Assembly (NCBI GenBank): GCA_014378345.1
Contig: JACMNW010000225.1
Location: 1 to 5,159 of the forward strand
Origin: Pseudorhodobacter sp.
GTDB lineage: Bacteria; Pseudomonadota; Alphaproteobacteria; Rhodobacterales; Rhodobacteraceae
Reading direction: 5' to 3'
DNA length: 5,159 bases
Shown here piece by piece: positions 1 through 5,159 of this stretch (position 1 is its first letter; each line of letters starts with the position of its first letter). The notes beneath the pieces were generated by a model. That model searched no databases. It saw only the letters and a list, made by a program, of their open reading frames with translations, and was not told the origin of the DNA. Position numbers and translations under genes: made by a program.

Positions 1-889
1 ACATCGGCGGCACCCCGTACGCGATGGCAATTTCCCGCGCCGCAGGCTCATTGGTTTTCTGAAATTCCATGTCAGACGGCGAAAATCCCATCGGCTTCCA
101 ATCGAGGCCCCCTTCCAGCAGCATCGGCCGTCCGGCATTTCGCGCGCCCTGATGATGCGCCTCCATTTCCGATATCAAGCGGTCATATTGATCCGCTGAC
201 AGCTGCGATTGCCCGTCCGCGCCCTTGTAAACTATCGCCCCCGATGGCCGCGCGGCGTTGTCCAGCAGCGCCTTGGACCACCGCGCCGCCGCCACATGCA
301 CATCCACCGCCACCGCCGCCGCCTGCATGGGCGAAAATCCATAATGGTCGTCCTGCGGGTGGAAGGTCCTGATATGGCAGATCGGCGTGATGCCGGTGGT
401 CATGTCAAAACGGTGCGCCCGCGCCCCCACCGTATAATCATAGGCCACAGGCCAGCCATCCGGCCCCGGCACCAAGGCCATCCGGTCAGATCGCAGCACA
501 TGCAACTCCCCCGGCAGCGCCGATATCCCAGGCACCGCCTCCAGATACGCATTGCCAGAAAGCAGCAGCTGGCCGTAAGCCGCCTCAAAAAACTCGGCCC
601 TACCTTGGGCCAGATTGGGCCGCGCAATCAGGTCCAAAAGCGGATGCAGATCATAGCGCCGCTCGCGGTCCTGCAATATCAACGGCAAGGCCGCCGCCGC
701 TTCCGCAATCAGTTTCACCGCCCGAAACCCGATCGGGTTGCCAAGGAAACCGGTCTTGGTCAGGCTCACCACATCGCGCGCAGACCAGGCCACACGCCCC
801 GATCCCTGATACGCAATCACTGGCCCCGTGGCCGAAGCCTTCACTTCCGGTGCTGCCCGCTCGGATCGCCGCAAGAAATCAAACACCAT
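1..889 (-). CDS. HK97-family phage portal protein of a gene transfer agent (g3), 3' part cut off by window edge
   Basis: The portal is the dodecameric ring at one capsid vertex through which the terminase pumps DNA and to which the neck attaches. I translated 296 codons by hand; the frame is open to base 1, so the last part (family length roughly 390-400 residues) is missing. The N-terminus reads MVFDFLRRSE. Family-like stretches are FLGNPIGFRAVKLIAEAAAA (about 49-68), LLLSGNAYLEAVPG (108-121), ELHVLRSDRM (128-137), the Trp/Lys/Asn helix RWSKALLDNAARPSG (203-217), and the C-terminal block from FSPSDMEFQ to the cut end AIAYGVPPM (269-296), typical of HK97-type portals. An in-frame TGA at 898-896 makes ATG 889 the earliest possible start; GTG 886 is the alternative. 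It follows the large terminase on the same strand, the GTA g1-g2-g3 order, but after an unusually long 272-bp gap. Family call firm; GTA assignment rests mainly on context. Confidence 0.93.
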   Translation of the reverse strand, partial: MVFDFLRRSERAAPEVKASATGPVIAYQGSGRVAWSARDVVSLTKTGFLGNPIGFRAVKLIAEAAAALPLILQDRERRYDLHPLLDLIARPNLAQGRAEFFEAAYGQLLLSGNAYLEAVPGISALPGELHVLRSDRMALVPGPDGWPVAYDYTVGARAHRFDMTTGITPICHIRTFHPQDDHYGFSPMQAAAVAVDVHVAAARWSKALLDNAARPSGAIVYKGADGQSQLSADQYDRLISEMEAHHQGARNAGRPMLLEGGLDWKPMGFSPSDMEFQKTNEPAAREIAIAYGVPPM

Positions 890-897
890 GCCACCTC
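890..897 (-). promoter_or_regulatory. Ribosome binding site of the portal gene
   Basis: On the minus strand GAGGTGGC lies directly before ATG 889. The GAGG core (897-894) is 4 nt from ATG 889 and 7 nt from the adjacent GTG at 886. The spacing slightly favours GTG 886, which would remove one residue from the protein. The site supports local translation initiation for this gene. Confidence 0.55.
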
Positions 898-961
898 ATT
901 TCCATCAGGCAAAAGCCCACCCAGCCGGGAACCACCCAAGGTCCCCGACGCTTCATCCATC

Positions 962-975
962 GCCTGAACTCAGGC
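962..975. repeat. Short perfect inverted repeat upstream of the portal gene
   Basis: Plus strand GCCTGA, AC, TCAGGC: two perfect 6-bp arms with a 2-bp centre, about 75 bp upstream of the portal start. It could be an operator half-site pair or a minor hairpin. There is no T-run on either side, so it is not an intrinsic terminator. Confidence 0.4.
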
Positions 976-1133
976 ACTCATCTTGTTGAAATCACTCTAG
1001 CAAACAGGTGGTAAACAACCGTTACCCCACCGCGCGCTGCTCATCTTCATGTCGCAACCGGCGCGAAAATACCGCATCCCACTGTTCCCTGAACTGCCGA
1101 CCACACACCACAAAGCCCAGCTTTCATTTTGGT

Positions 1134-1154
1134 AAAAATATCCTTGCCGAAGGC
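1134..1154 (-). terminator. Terminator-like hairpin after the large terminase gene
   Basis: Starting 8 nt after the terminase stop codon, the minus strand reads GCCTTCGGCAAGGATA followed by five T (1138-1134). CCTT and AAGG can pair around CGGC, or GCC and GGC around TTC. The stem is short, but the whole motif (a CCTxCGGCxxGG hairpin, then ATATTTTT, then an A-rich GATGAA-like stretch) resembles an element I know as common after genes in Rhodobacterales genomes. Termination efficiency cannot be judged from sequence. If active it would separate g1-g2 from g3 onward. Confidence 0.5.
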
Positions 1155-1161
1155 TAGAATA

Positions 1162-2511
1162 TTATTCCCCCAACGTCCGCATCCGTGGCCGCCGCCATGT
1201 CTGCGCAGGCTCGATCATCAAATCCGTCAACGCCCAGACCAGCGCATCCACCCGGTCCGGGCTGCCCTTGCCCATGAACCCCTGCGCCGTCATCCGGCAC
1301 ATCTGATCCTCCAATCCGCCGAGCCCCCGCACATGGCTAACCCGCCCCTGCTCATAAAGCGCCGCCACCGGCTCCGCCCGCGCCACCTTGCCGCGCGATG
1401 CCCGAACGGCGCGGTACGCCACCAGCGGGTCAATCTGGCGAATAACGCTCTCCACCATATCCCCCCCCTGATTGACCTCCGCCACCAGCCGGTCCGCCCC
1501 ATGCCTGCGCAATGCCTCCAACGCCGCCCGCGCCCAGCCATCCGGGCTCGCCCCCTGCACGCTTGCATCCTCCAGCACCACCGCGCGCCAATCCTGCGGC
1601 GGGCCGTTCGTGCACGCCCCCACCACCACAATCCCGCATTCGTCCGATCCGCCATGCCCGGTCACCGGCGGGTCAATCCCCACCACAATCCGGTCCAGCG
1701 CCGGGGCCACCTCCACCCGCAACGCCTCCAGCCTTGCAGATGTCCAAAGCGCCCCCTCGGCATCCTCCAGCATCAACCCTTCCAACTCTTGCCGCCCCGT
1801 CCGCGTGCCCGCATAGCGCGCCTGCACCTCTGCCAGGAACGATGCCGCCAGATAGGCCCGGTTGGCTTCCGTCGGCGCATGGGTCAGCACCGTCGACGGG
1901 TTCTTCAAGATCGCCTTCAGCGTGGCAACACTGCGCGGCGTCGTCGTCACCACCTGCTGCGGGTTTTTCCCCAACCGCAAAGCAAACTGCAGCATATCCC
2001 AAGTCTCCTCGGCCCGCTTCCACTTGGCCAACTCGTCCACCCACGCGCCATCAAACTGCGGCCCGCGCAACGCCTCCGGCTCATGGGCAGAAAACACCTG
2101 CGCCTCGGCCCCGTTTGGCCAGACCAGCCTTTTCCTCGTCGCCTGCCATTCGGGGCGGCGGTCGGGGGGCGAGCACGCGAGTATCCCGCTTTCCCCAAAC
2201 ACCATCACATCGCGCGCCTGATCAATGGTTTCGGCCACCAGCGCCAACCGCCTTGCGCGGCCCGCATCCAAAGGCCCCGCCCCATCAACCTGGGCCCGCA
2301 CCCATTCCGCCCCGGCCCGCGTTTTACCCGCCCCGCGCCCGCCCATGATGACCCAGGTTTTCCATGCCCCCTCAGGCGGCAACTGATGGTTCAGCGCCCA
2401 AAACTCGAGCACCCGCGGCAGCGCCAACAGCGCGTGCTCGCTCAACCCGCTGAAAAACTCATCCACCACCTCCGGCGTCGCGGAGGCAAGCCAGGCGGCG
2501 CCCGATTTCAT
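1162..2511 (-). CDS. Large terminase subunit (TerL) of a gene transfer agent (g2)
   Basis: TerL is the ATP-driven motor that docks on the portal, translocates DNA into the capsid and cuts it with its nuclease domain. The chosen ATG 2511 gives 449 aa. Walker A GGRGAGKT is at 57-64 and Walker B GAWVDE at 155-160 (Asp159, catalytic Glu160), followed by a TTTPR coupling motif at 189-193. The RNase H-like nuclease half has VVGIDPP (Asp280), VVLED (about 311-315), VAEVNQGGDMV (Glu345) and SPDRVDALVWAL (Asp419, Asp422), so both catalytic halves appear intact. The N-terminal block FFSGLSEHALLALP plus EFWALNHQLPPEG is typical of Rhodobacterales GTA terminases. Longer starts exist at ATG 2547 and TTG 2577; the latter has a well-spaced AAAGGA but adds 22 residues I do not recognise. 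The gene overlaps the end of g1 by 53 bp, suggesting coupled translation. Confidence 0.95.
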   Translation of the reverse strand: MKSGAAWLASATPEVVDEFFSGLSEHALLALPRVLEFWALNHQLPPEGAWKTWVIMGGRGAGKTRAGAEWVRAQVDGAGPLDAGRARRLALVAETIDQARDVMVFGESGILACSPPDRRPEWQATRKRLVWPNGAEAQVFSAHEPEALRGPQFDGAWVDELAKWKRAEETWDMLQFALRLGKNPQQVVTTTPRSVATLKAILKNPSTVLTHAPTEANRAYLAASFLAEVQARYAGTRTGRQELEGLMLEDAEGALWTSARLEALRVEVAPALDRIVVGIDPPVTGHGGSDECGIVVVGACTNGPPQDWRAVVLEDASVQGASPDGWARAALEALRRHGADRLVAEVNQGGDMVESVIRQIDPLVAYRAVRASRGKVARAEPVAALYEQGRVSHVRGLGGLEDQMCRMTAQGFMGKGSPDRVDALVWALTDLMIEPAQTWRRPRMRTLGE

Positions 2512-2782
2512 CCCGCGCCGCGTCGAAATCGAGCGTCCCGGTACCATGTCTGGTTGTTTGTTCGCGAACACAGTCAATTCTTTTCCTTTCGTCCATTACG
2601 TGTTTGAACGCTTCCTTCAACTCCTTGACCAAATGCGTCGCGGGTTTCAGGTTGACCAACTCACCCGCCTGCACTGCTTGCAGCGTGCGGGCCAGTTCGT
2701 CTGCCACGTCCTTGTAAAGTCCCTCACTGAACGCCAGCAAATCGACTGGCGGCTTGTTCCCTGCACCAAATTGTATTGTCAT
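2459..2782 (-). CDS. GTA orf g1-like protein, probable small terminase subunit (TerS)
   Basis: A 107-residue protein, rich in predicted helix, without signal peptide or membrane segment. The middle (LVNLKPATHLVKELKEAFKH, about 43-62, continuing VMDERKRID) is the part I recognise from the first gene of Rhodobacterales GTA clusters. The C-terminus DEIGRRLACLRDA ends in a Gly run. In R. capsulatus the g1 product has been characterised as the small terminase, which partners TerL and binds DNA weakly and without strong sequence preference, fitting random packaging. Position supports the call: first gene of the cluster, 53-bp overlap with terL. ATG 2782 is chosen because the upstream leader frame ends in TGATG there; GTG 2794 would add four residues (MFGL). 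Neither start has an ideal Shine-Dalgarno: GAGG at 2800-2797 is too far from the ATG and too close to the GTG, consistent with coupling to upstream translation. Confidence 0.82.
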   Translation of the reverse strand: MTIQFGAGNKPPVDLLAFSEGLYKDVADELARTLQAVQAGELVNLKPATHLVKELKEAFKHVMDERKRIDCVREQTTRHGTGTLDFDAARDEIGRRLACLRDAGGGG

Positions 2783-2865
2783 CAGCCCAAACACCGCCTC
2801 TCATGCCACTCCCGCACGAGCGAAATGAAAAAACGGCCCCGGGTTTCCCCGTGCCGTTGATTCAC
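2782..2865 (-). CDS. Possible 27-codon leader peptide upstream of GTA g1 (unproven)
   Basis: An open frame starts at GTG 2865, about 12 nt after the predicted transcript start, and ends with a TGA that shares its A with the ATG of g1 (TGATG). The peptide is basic and aromatic: it begins MNQRHGETRGR, has a hydrophobic FFISLV core at 12-17, then REWHERRCLG. The intrinsic terminator lies entirely inside this frame, so a translating ribosome would prevent the hairpin from folding. There is no ATG start and no strong Shine-Dalgarno; AGG at 2877-2875 sits 9 nt before the GTG, at the very 5' end. An upstream in-frame TAG at 2889-2887 bounds the frame. It could be chance, since GC-rich DNA gives many short frames. 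Confidence 0.3.
   Translation of the reverse strand: MNQRHGETRGRFFISLVREWHERRCLG
2828..2858 (-). terminator. Strong intrinsic terminator in the 5' leader of the GTA operon
   Basis: The minus strand reads AACGGC, A, CGGG, GAAA, CCCG, GG, GCCGTT and continues as T, giving six consecutive T (2833-2828). The outer 6-bp and inner 4-bp stems are separated by a small A/GG internal loop and capped by a GNRA tetraloop, the classical Rho-independent form. It reads toward g1, not away from it, and there is no plus-strand gene it could serve (on that strand no T-run follows). It lies about 20 nt after the predicted transcript start and 46 nt before the g1 ATG. It may end read-through from fabF-mltG, or attenuate the GTA operon, or both. 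Confidence 0.8.
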
Positions 2866-2883
2866 TTCTTCTAGCCTGAAAAA

Positions 2884-2912
2884 TATCTACCCTACAGCGT
2901 TCGCAATGTCAA
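2884..2912 (-). promoter_or_regulatory. Predicted sigma70-type promoter of the GTA operon
   Basis: The minus strand carries a perfect -35 TTGACA (2912-2907), a 17-bp spacer, and a -10 TAGATA (2889-2884). The predicted start is A2877, 7 nt after the -10. The only downstream genes on this strand before a long gap are g1 and terL, so this is most likely the GTA promoter. The -10 is imperfect and a shifted alternative (GATATT, 19-bp spacer) exists. In R. capsulatus GTA transcription is activated by GafA; I cannot identify its binding site here. Confidence 0.6.
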
Positions 2913-2973
2913 GTTTACCCCCTCGGGTTGCGCGCCCTCTGCCACAACCAAATCTTAACATCTGCTGTCACCT

Positions 2974-2999
2974 GAAAATTTTTCGCACGAAAAATTTTC
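2974..2999. repeat. Perfect 12-bp inverted repeat just downstream of mltG
   Basis: Plus strand arms GAAAATTTTTCG and CGAAAAATTTTC with a 2-bp CA centre, all 12 positions paired. It begins about 21 bp after the mltG stop in the reading direction. It may act as a weak, AT-rich, bidirectional transcript end for fabF-mltG, or be one copy of a dispersed palindromic repeat. It could also be a protein binding site upstream of the GTA promoter, since its near edge is about 60 bp from the -35 box. I see no second copy in this window. Confidence 0.65.
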
Positions 3000-3019
3000 G
3001 CCGTGCCGTCCCCCGAAGC

Positions 3020-4198
3020 TCAATCCCCCTGAACCCCGGTCGCCCCTTCAGCACCCTGCGCTGCCTCCAGCTTCCGCCACGCTGCCACGTTCACATTATG
3101 CTCCTCCAGCGTCGTGGCAAAAGCGTGCCCGCCCGACCCATCCGCCACAAAGAAAATGAACGGCGTCGTGTCCGGGTTCAGCGCCGCCTCAATCGACAGC
3201 TTGCCGGGATTTGCAATCGGCGTCGGTGGCAGCCCGTCAATGACATAAGTGTTATACGGCGTCTCGCGGCGCAATTCACTTTGCCGCAACCCCCGGCCAA
3301 GCGCGCCTTCACCCTTGGTCAGCCCGTAAATCACCGTGGGGTCGGTCTGCAATTTCATGCCCTGCGCGATGCGGTTCAAAAACACAGATGCCACCTGCTT
3401 GCGCTCCTCCGCCACCCCGGTTTCTTTCTCCACGATAGATGCCATGATCAGCGCCTCCTCCGGCGTCTTGTAGGGCAGGCCTTCGGCGCGGTCATCCCAC
3501 AATTCGGCCAGTATCACCTTCTGGCTATCCTGCATCGCCGTCAGCAATGCCGCCCGGTCGCCGCCCTTGTCCACCTCATAGCTGTCCGGTGCCAAAGCCC
3601 CTTCCGGCGGCACAACTGCAACCGTGCCCTCCAAGAAATCCGCCCGCTTCAGGCTTTCCACCACCTGCCAACTGGTCACACCTTCGGCCAGCGTGATCCG
3701 CCACCGCAGATCATCTCCCGCCGCCGCGTCAATATATTCCGCAGGCACCGCGTCCGCCACTGGATCAAACGACACCACATCCACATACCGGTTGTCGGCG
3801 GGATCCAATTCGCGCAGCACAATCTGCGCACTGGTAATACCGATCCTGAAATTAACCTCTCGCCCACAGGTCGATTGGCCACCAGCGGTCAAAATATCCA
3901 GCACTGACCGCATAGATGATCCCGGTGGCACAAGGTAGCTGCCAAACTTCAACCCCTTCGCCTTGTCCGAATAATCCGCCCCGATCCGAAAAATCCGCGC
4001 GTCGCTCACAGCGCCTTGATCTTCCAAAGACCGGCTCACCGCGCTTAAAGAAGCCCCCTTTTCCACCTTCACGCAAACCGACTGCGCCAGCGGCCCCGGT
4101 CCAGTAAATTGCTTGCGCCCCCACGCAAGTGTCCCCGCTAAAGCAATCAGCCCCACAATAAACAGCGTCAGCGCGTTAGAGGCGACAGACCGCCACAT
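3020..4198 (-). CDS. mltG: Endolytic murein transglycosylase MltG (YceG family)
   Basis: MltG is an inner-membrane lytic transglycosylase that cuts nascent glycan strands in the periplasm and is thought to set their length. The 392-residue protein starts with a short cytoplasmic stretch and one membrane segment (about 9-26, NALTLFIVGLIALAGTLAW). A LysM-like region follows (about 40-105, VKVEKGASLSAVSRSLEDQG to FGSYLVPPGSSM). The catalytic domain carries APDSYEV (203-209), ASIVEKET (253-260) with the conserved glutamate pair matching the E. coli active-site region, LQTDPTVIYG (283-292), YNTYVIDGLPPTPIANPG (315-332) and the C-terminal FFVADGSGGHAF (349-360). All family motifs appear intact. The stretch at about 115-190 between the LysM-like and catalytic regions is of a kind I associate with Rhodobacterales MltG. 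The start ATG overlaps the fabF stop (TGATG) and has AGGGGGA at 4212-4206, 7 nt upstream, so co-transcription with fabF is likely. Confidence 0.96.
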   Translation of the reverse strand: MWRSVASNALTLFIVGLIALAGTLAWGRKQFTGPGPLAQSVCVKVEKGASLSAVSRSLEDQGAVSDARIFRIGADYSDKAKGLKFGSYLVPPGSSMRSVLDILTAGGQSTCGREVNFRIGITSAQIVLRELDPADNRYVDVVSFDPVADAVPAEYIDAAAGDDLRWRITLAEGVTSWQVVESLKRADFLEGTVAVVPPEGALAPDSYEVDKGGDRAALLTAMQDSQKVILAELWDDRAEGLPYKTPEEALIMASIVEKETGVAEERKQVASVFLNRIAQGMKLQTDPTVIYGLTKGEGALGRGLRQSELRRETPYNTYVIDGLPPTPIANPGKLSIEAALNPDTTPFIFFVADGSGGHAFATTLEEHNVNVAAWRKLEAAQGAEGATGVQGD

Positions 4199-5159
4199 CA
4201 GACCGTCCCCCTGCCAAACACAAGACTTGCGTTGGTGCCTCCAAATCCGAATGAGTTTGACAGCACATACTCAATCTTCCGCGCCCTAGCCACATTCGGC
4301 ACCAGATCAATTACCGGCACCACCGCCGGATTGTCCAGATTGATGGTCGGCGGTGCCACCTGATCGCGCAGTGCCAAGATCCCGAATATCGCCTCAATCG
4401 CTCCCGCCGCCCCCAGCAGATGCCCGGTCGCCGATTTGGTCGATGACATCGAAGCACCCATTGCCGCATCCCCCAACAACCGCTCCACCGCCGCGAGTTC
4501 AATCACATCCGCCATCGTCGAAGTGCCATGCGCGTTGATGTAATCAATCTGTGCAGGAAGAATTCCCGCCCGCTTCAGCGCCGCCGACATGCTACGAAAC
4601 GCCCCGTCACCATCCTCGGCAGGGGCCGTGATATGATACGCATCGCCCGACATGCCGTAACCCAGCACCTCGGCATAAATCCTGGCCCCCCGCGCCACCG
4701 CGTGCTCATATTCCTCCAGCACCACAGCCCCCGCGCCCTCGCCCATCACAAACCCATCGCGGTCTGCATCATAGGGGCGGCTGGCCTTGGTCGGATCATC
4801 CGCCCGCTTGGTGGACAGCGCCTTGCAGGCATTAAACCCGGCAATGCCAATCTCAGAAATTGGCGACTCCGCCCCGCCTGCTACCATCACATCAGCGTCG
4901 CCCCACTGGATCAACCGCGCCGCATCCCCAATCGCATGTGCCCCGGTGGAGCACGCCGTCACCACCGCATGGTTCGGCCCCTTGAATCCAAACCGAATAG
5001 ACACCTGACCCGATATCAGATTGATCAACGCCGACGGGATGAAAAACGGCGACACCCGCTTTGGCCCGCGTTCCTTGATCAGCACCGCAGTATCGGCAAT
5101 CGCACTTAAGCCGCCAATCCCCGACCCCATCATCACGCCCGTCCGGCAGCGCGCCTCCT
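4198..5159 (-). CDS. fabF: Beta-ketoacyl-ACP synthase II (FabF), N-terminal part cut off by window edge
   Basis: FabF condenses malonyl-ACP with a growing acyl-ACP in the elongation cycle of fatty acid synthesis, in the cytosol. About 319 residues are present of a usual 410-425; the start codon lies beyond base 5159, because the frame continues upstream of the GTG at 5136 with residues RTG that belong to the family motif RTGVMMGSGIGGL. The catalytic triad is complete: the nucleophile Cys in ACSTGAHAIG (codon 4953-4951), His in NAHGTST (4530-4528) and His in KSATGHLLGAAG (4422-4420), with the conserved Lys a few residues before it. The C-terminal SNSFGFGGTNASLVF is also typical. These motifs mark an active condensing enzyme rather than a chain-length factor. 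The stop TGA overlaps the mltG start by one base. Confidence 0.96.
   Translation of the reverse strand, partial: EARCRTGVMMGSGIGGLSAIADTAVLIKERGPKRVSPFFIPSALINLISGQVSIRFGFKGPNHAVVTACSTGAHAIGDAARLIQWGDADVMVAGGAESPISEIGIAGFNACKALSTKRADDPTKASRPYDADRDGFVMGEGAGAVVLEEYEHAVARGARIYAEVLGYGMSGDAYHITAPAEDGDGAFRSMSAALKRAGILPAQIDYINAHGTSTMADVIELAAVERLLGDAAMGASMSSTKSATGHLLGAAGAIEAIFGILALRDQVAPPTINLDNPAVVPVIDLVPNVARARKIEYVLSNSFGFGGTNASLVFGRGTV

Larger units (their letters stand above)
890..1161 (-). other. 272-bp gap between large terminase and portal genes
   Basis: There is no convincing gene in this stretch. It holds, in minus-strand order, a terminator-like hairpin with a T-run just after the terminase stop, an imperfect dyad at 1007-1031 (GGTGGTAA with TTACCCCACC on the plus strand), an extended -10-like element TGCTAGAGT at 1002-994 without a convincing -35, and a perfect 6-bp dyad at 962-975. 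Only frames of about 26 codons exist (for example 1077-997 and 1127-1047) and neither looks like a protein I know. The arrangement is compatible with a separate transcription start for the portal and following genes, but no strong promoter is visible. Confidence 0.6.

Noticed and set aside
209..967. Plus-strand open frame of 252 codons
   Set aside because: Antisense to the portal gene, whose hand translation is continuous and family-like. The composition is that of a shadow frame.
997..1077. 26-codon minus-strand frame in the terminase-portal gap, preceded by AGGGA with good spacing
   Set aside because: Too short, no recognisable sequence, and a similar overlapping frame (1127-1047) exists in another phase. 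I keep it only as a note because of the decent ribosome site.
1084..1094. GTTC-CCT-GAAC dyad resembling a LexA operator
   Set aside because: Alphaproteobacterial LexA sites are usually direct repeats GTTC-N7-GTTC. The orientation and spacing here do not match, and the 4-bp arms are expected by chance.
1129..2607. Long plus-strand open frame of 492 codons
   Set aside because: It lies antisense to the terminase, whose motifs are all intact. Its product is dominated by Arg, Pro and His, as expected from the complement of a GC-rich gene, with no recognisable domain.
2944..2958. CtrA-like site TTAA-N7-TTGT on the minus strand upstream of the GTA promoter
   Set aside because: The second half-site matches only two of four positions of TTAA, and as I recall CtrA acts on GTA expression indirectly through an intermediate activator. 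Too weak to call.
2906..3907. Plus-strand open frame of 333 codons
   Set aside because: Antisense to mltG and rich in Arg/His/Pro with no motif. It would also start inside the GTA upstream region and read across the palindrome.
5134..5136. GTG as start codon of fabF at 5136
   Set aside because: The frame stays open upstream and gives RTG just before it, which is part of the conserved FabF motif. The gene simply runs off the window.

Overview
The window looks like chromosomal DNA of an alphaproteobacterium of the order Rhodobacterales (Roseobacter/Rhodobacter type). The basis is protein-family resemblance (FabF, MltG and three gene-transfer-agent proteins), high GC, and a terminator-like motif between genes of a kind I associate with this group. 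Every gene I can support lies on the minus strand, so transcription runs from high to low coordinates. The long plus-strand frames are Arg/Pro/His-rich shadows.

Layout in the direction of transcription. (1) 5159-4198: C-terminal three quarters of fabF (beta-ketoacyl-ACP synthase II). (2) 4198-3020: mltG (endolytic murein transglycosylase), joined to fabF by a one-base TGATG overlap. (3) 3019-2795: a 225-bp regulatory gap. It holds a perfect 12-bp inverted repeat just after mltG, a sigma70-type promoter (TTGACA, 17 bp, TAGATA), and, about 20 nt after the predicted transcript start, a strong intrinsic terminator with a six-T run. A 27-codon leader frame spans that terminator and stops at the start of the next gene. 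(4) 2782-2459: small gene matching GTA orf g1 (small terminase subunit). (5) 2511-1162: GTA g2 (large terminase). (6) 1161-890: a 272-bp gap with a Rhodobacterales-type terminator-like hairpin and two dyads. (7) 889-1: first 296 codons of GTA g3 (HK97-type portal), running off the window.

The left half is therefore the start of a Rhodobacter capsulatus-like gene transfer agent (GTA) cluster: small terminase, large terminase, portal, in the order of a phage packaging and head module. GTAs are domesticated phage-like particles that package random host DNA. The right half is an ordinary lipid and cell-wall gene pair.

The most interesting signal is not a protein. The only good promoter in front of the GTA genes fires straight into an intrinsic terminator that lies inside a short open frame coupled to g1. 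This resembles the late-gene switch of lambdoid phages, where a promoter is followed by a leader terminator and an antiterminator, or a translation-dependent attenuator. It could explain how the GTA operon stays off in most cells. This is inference from sequence only.
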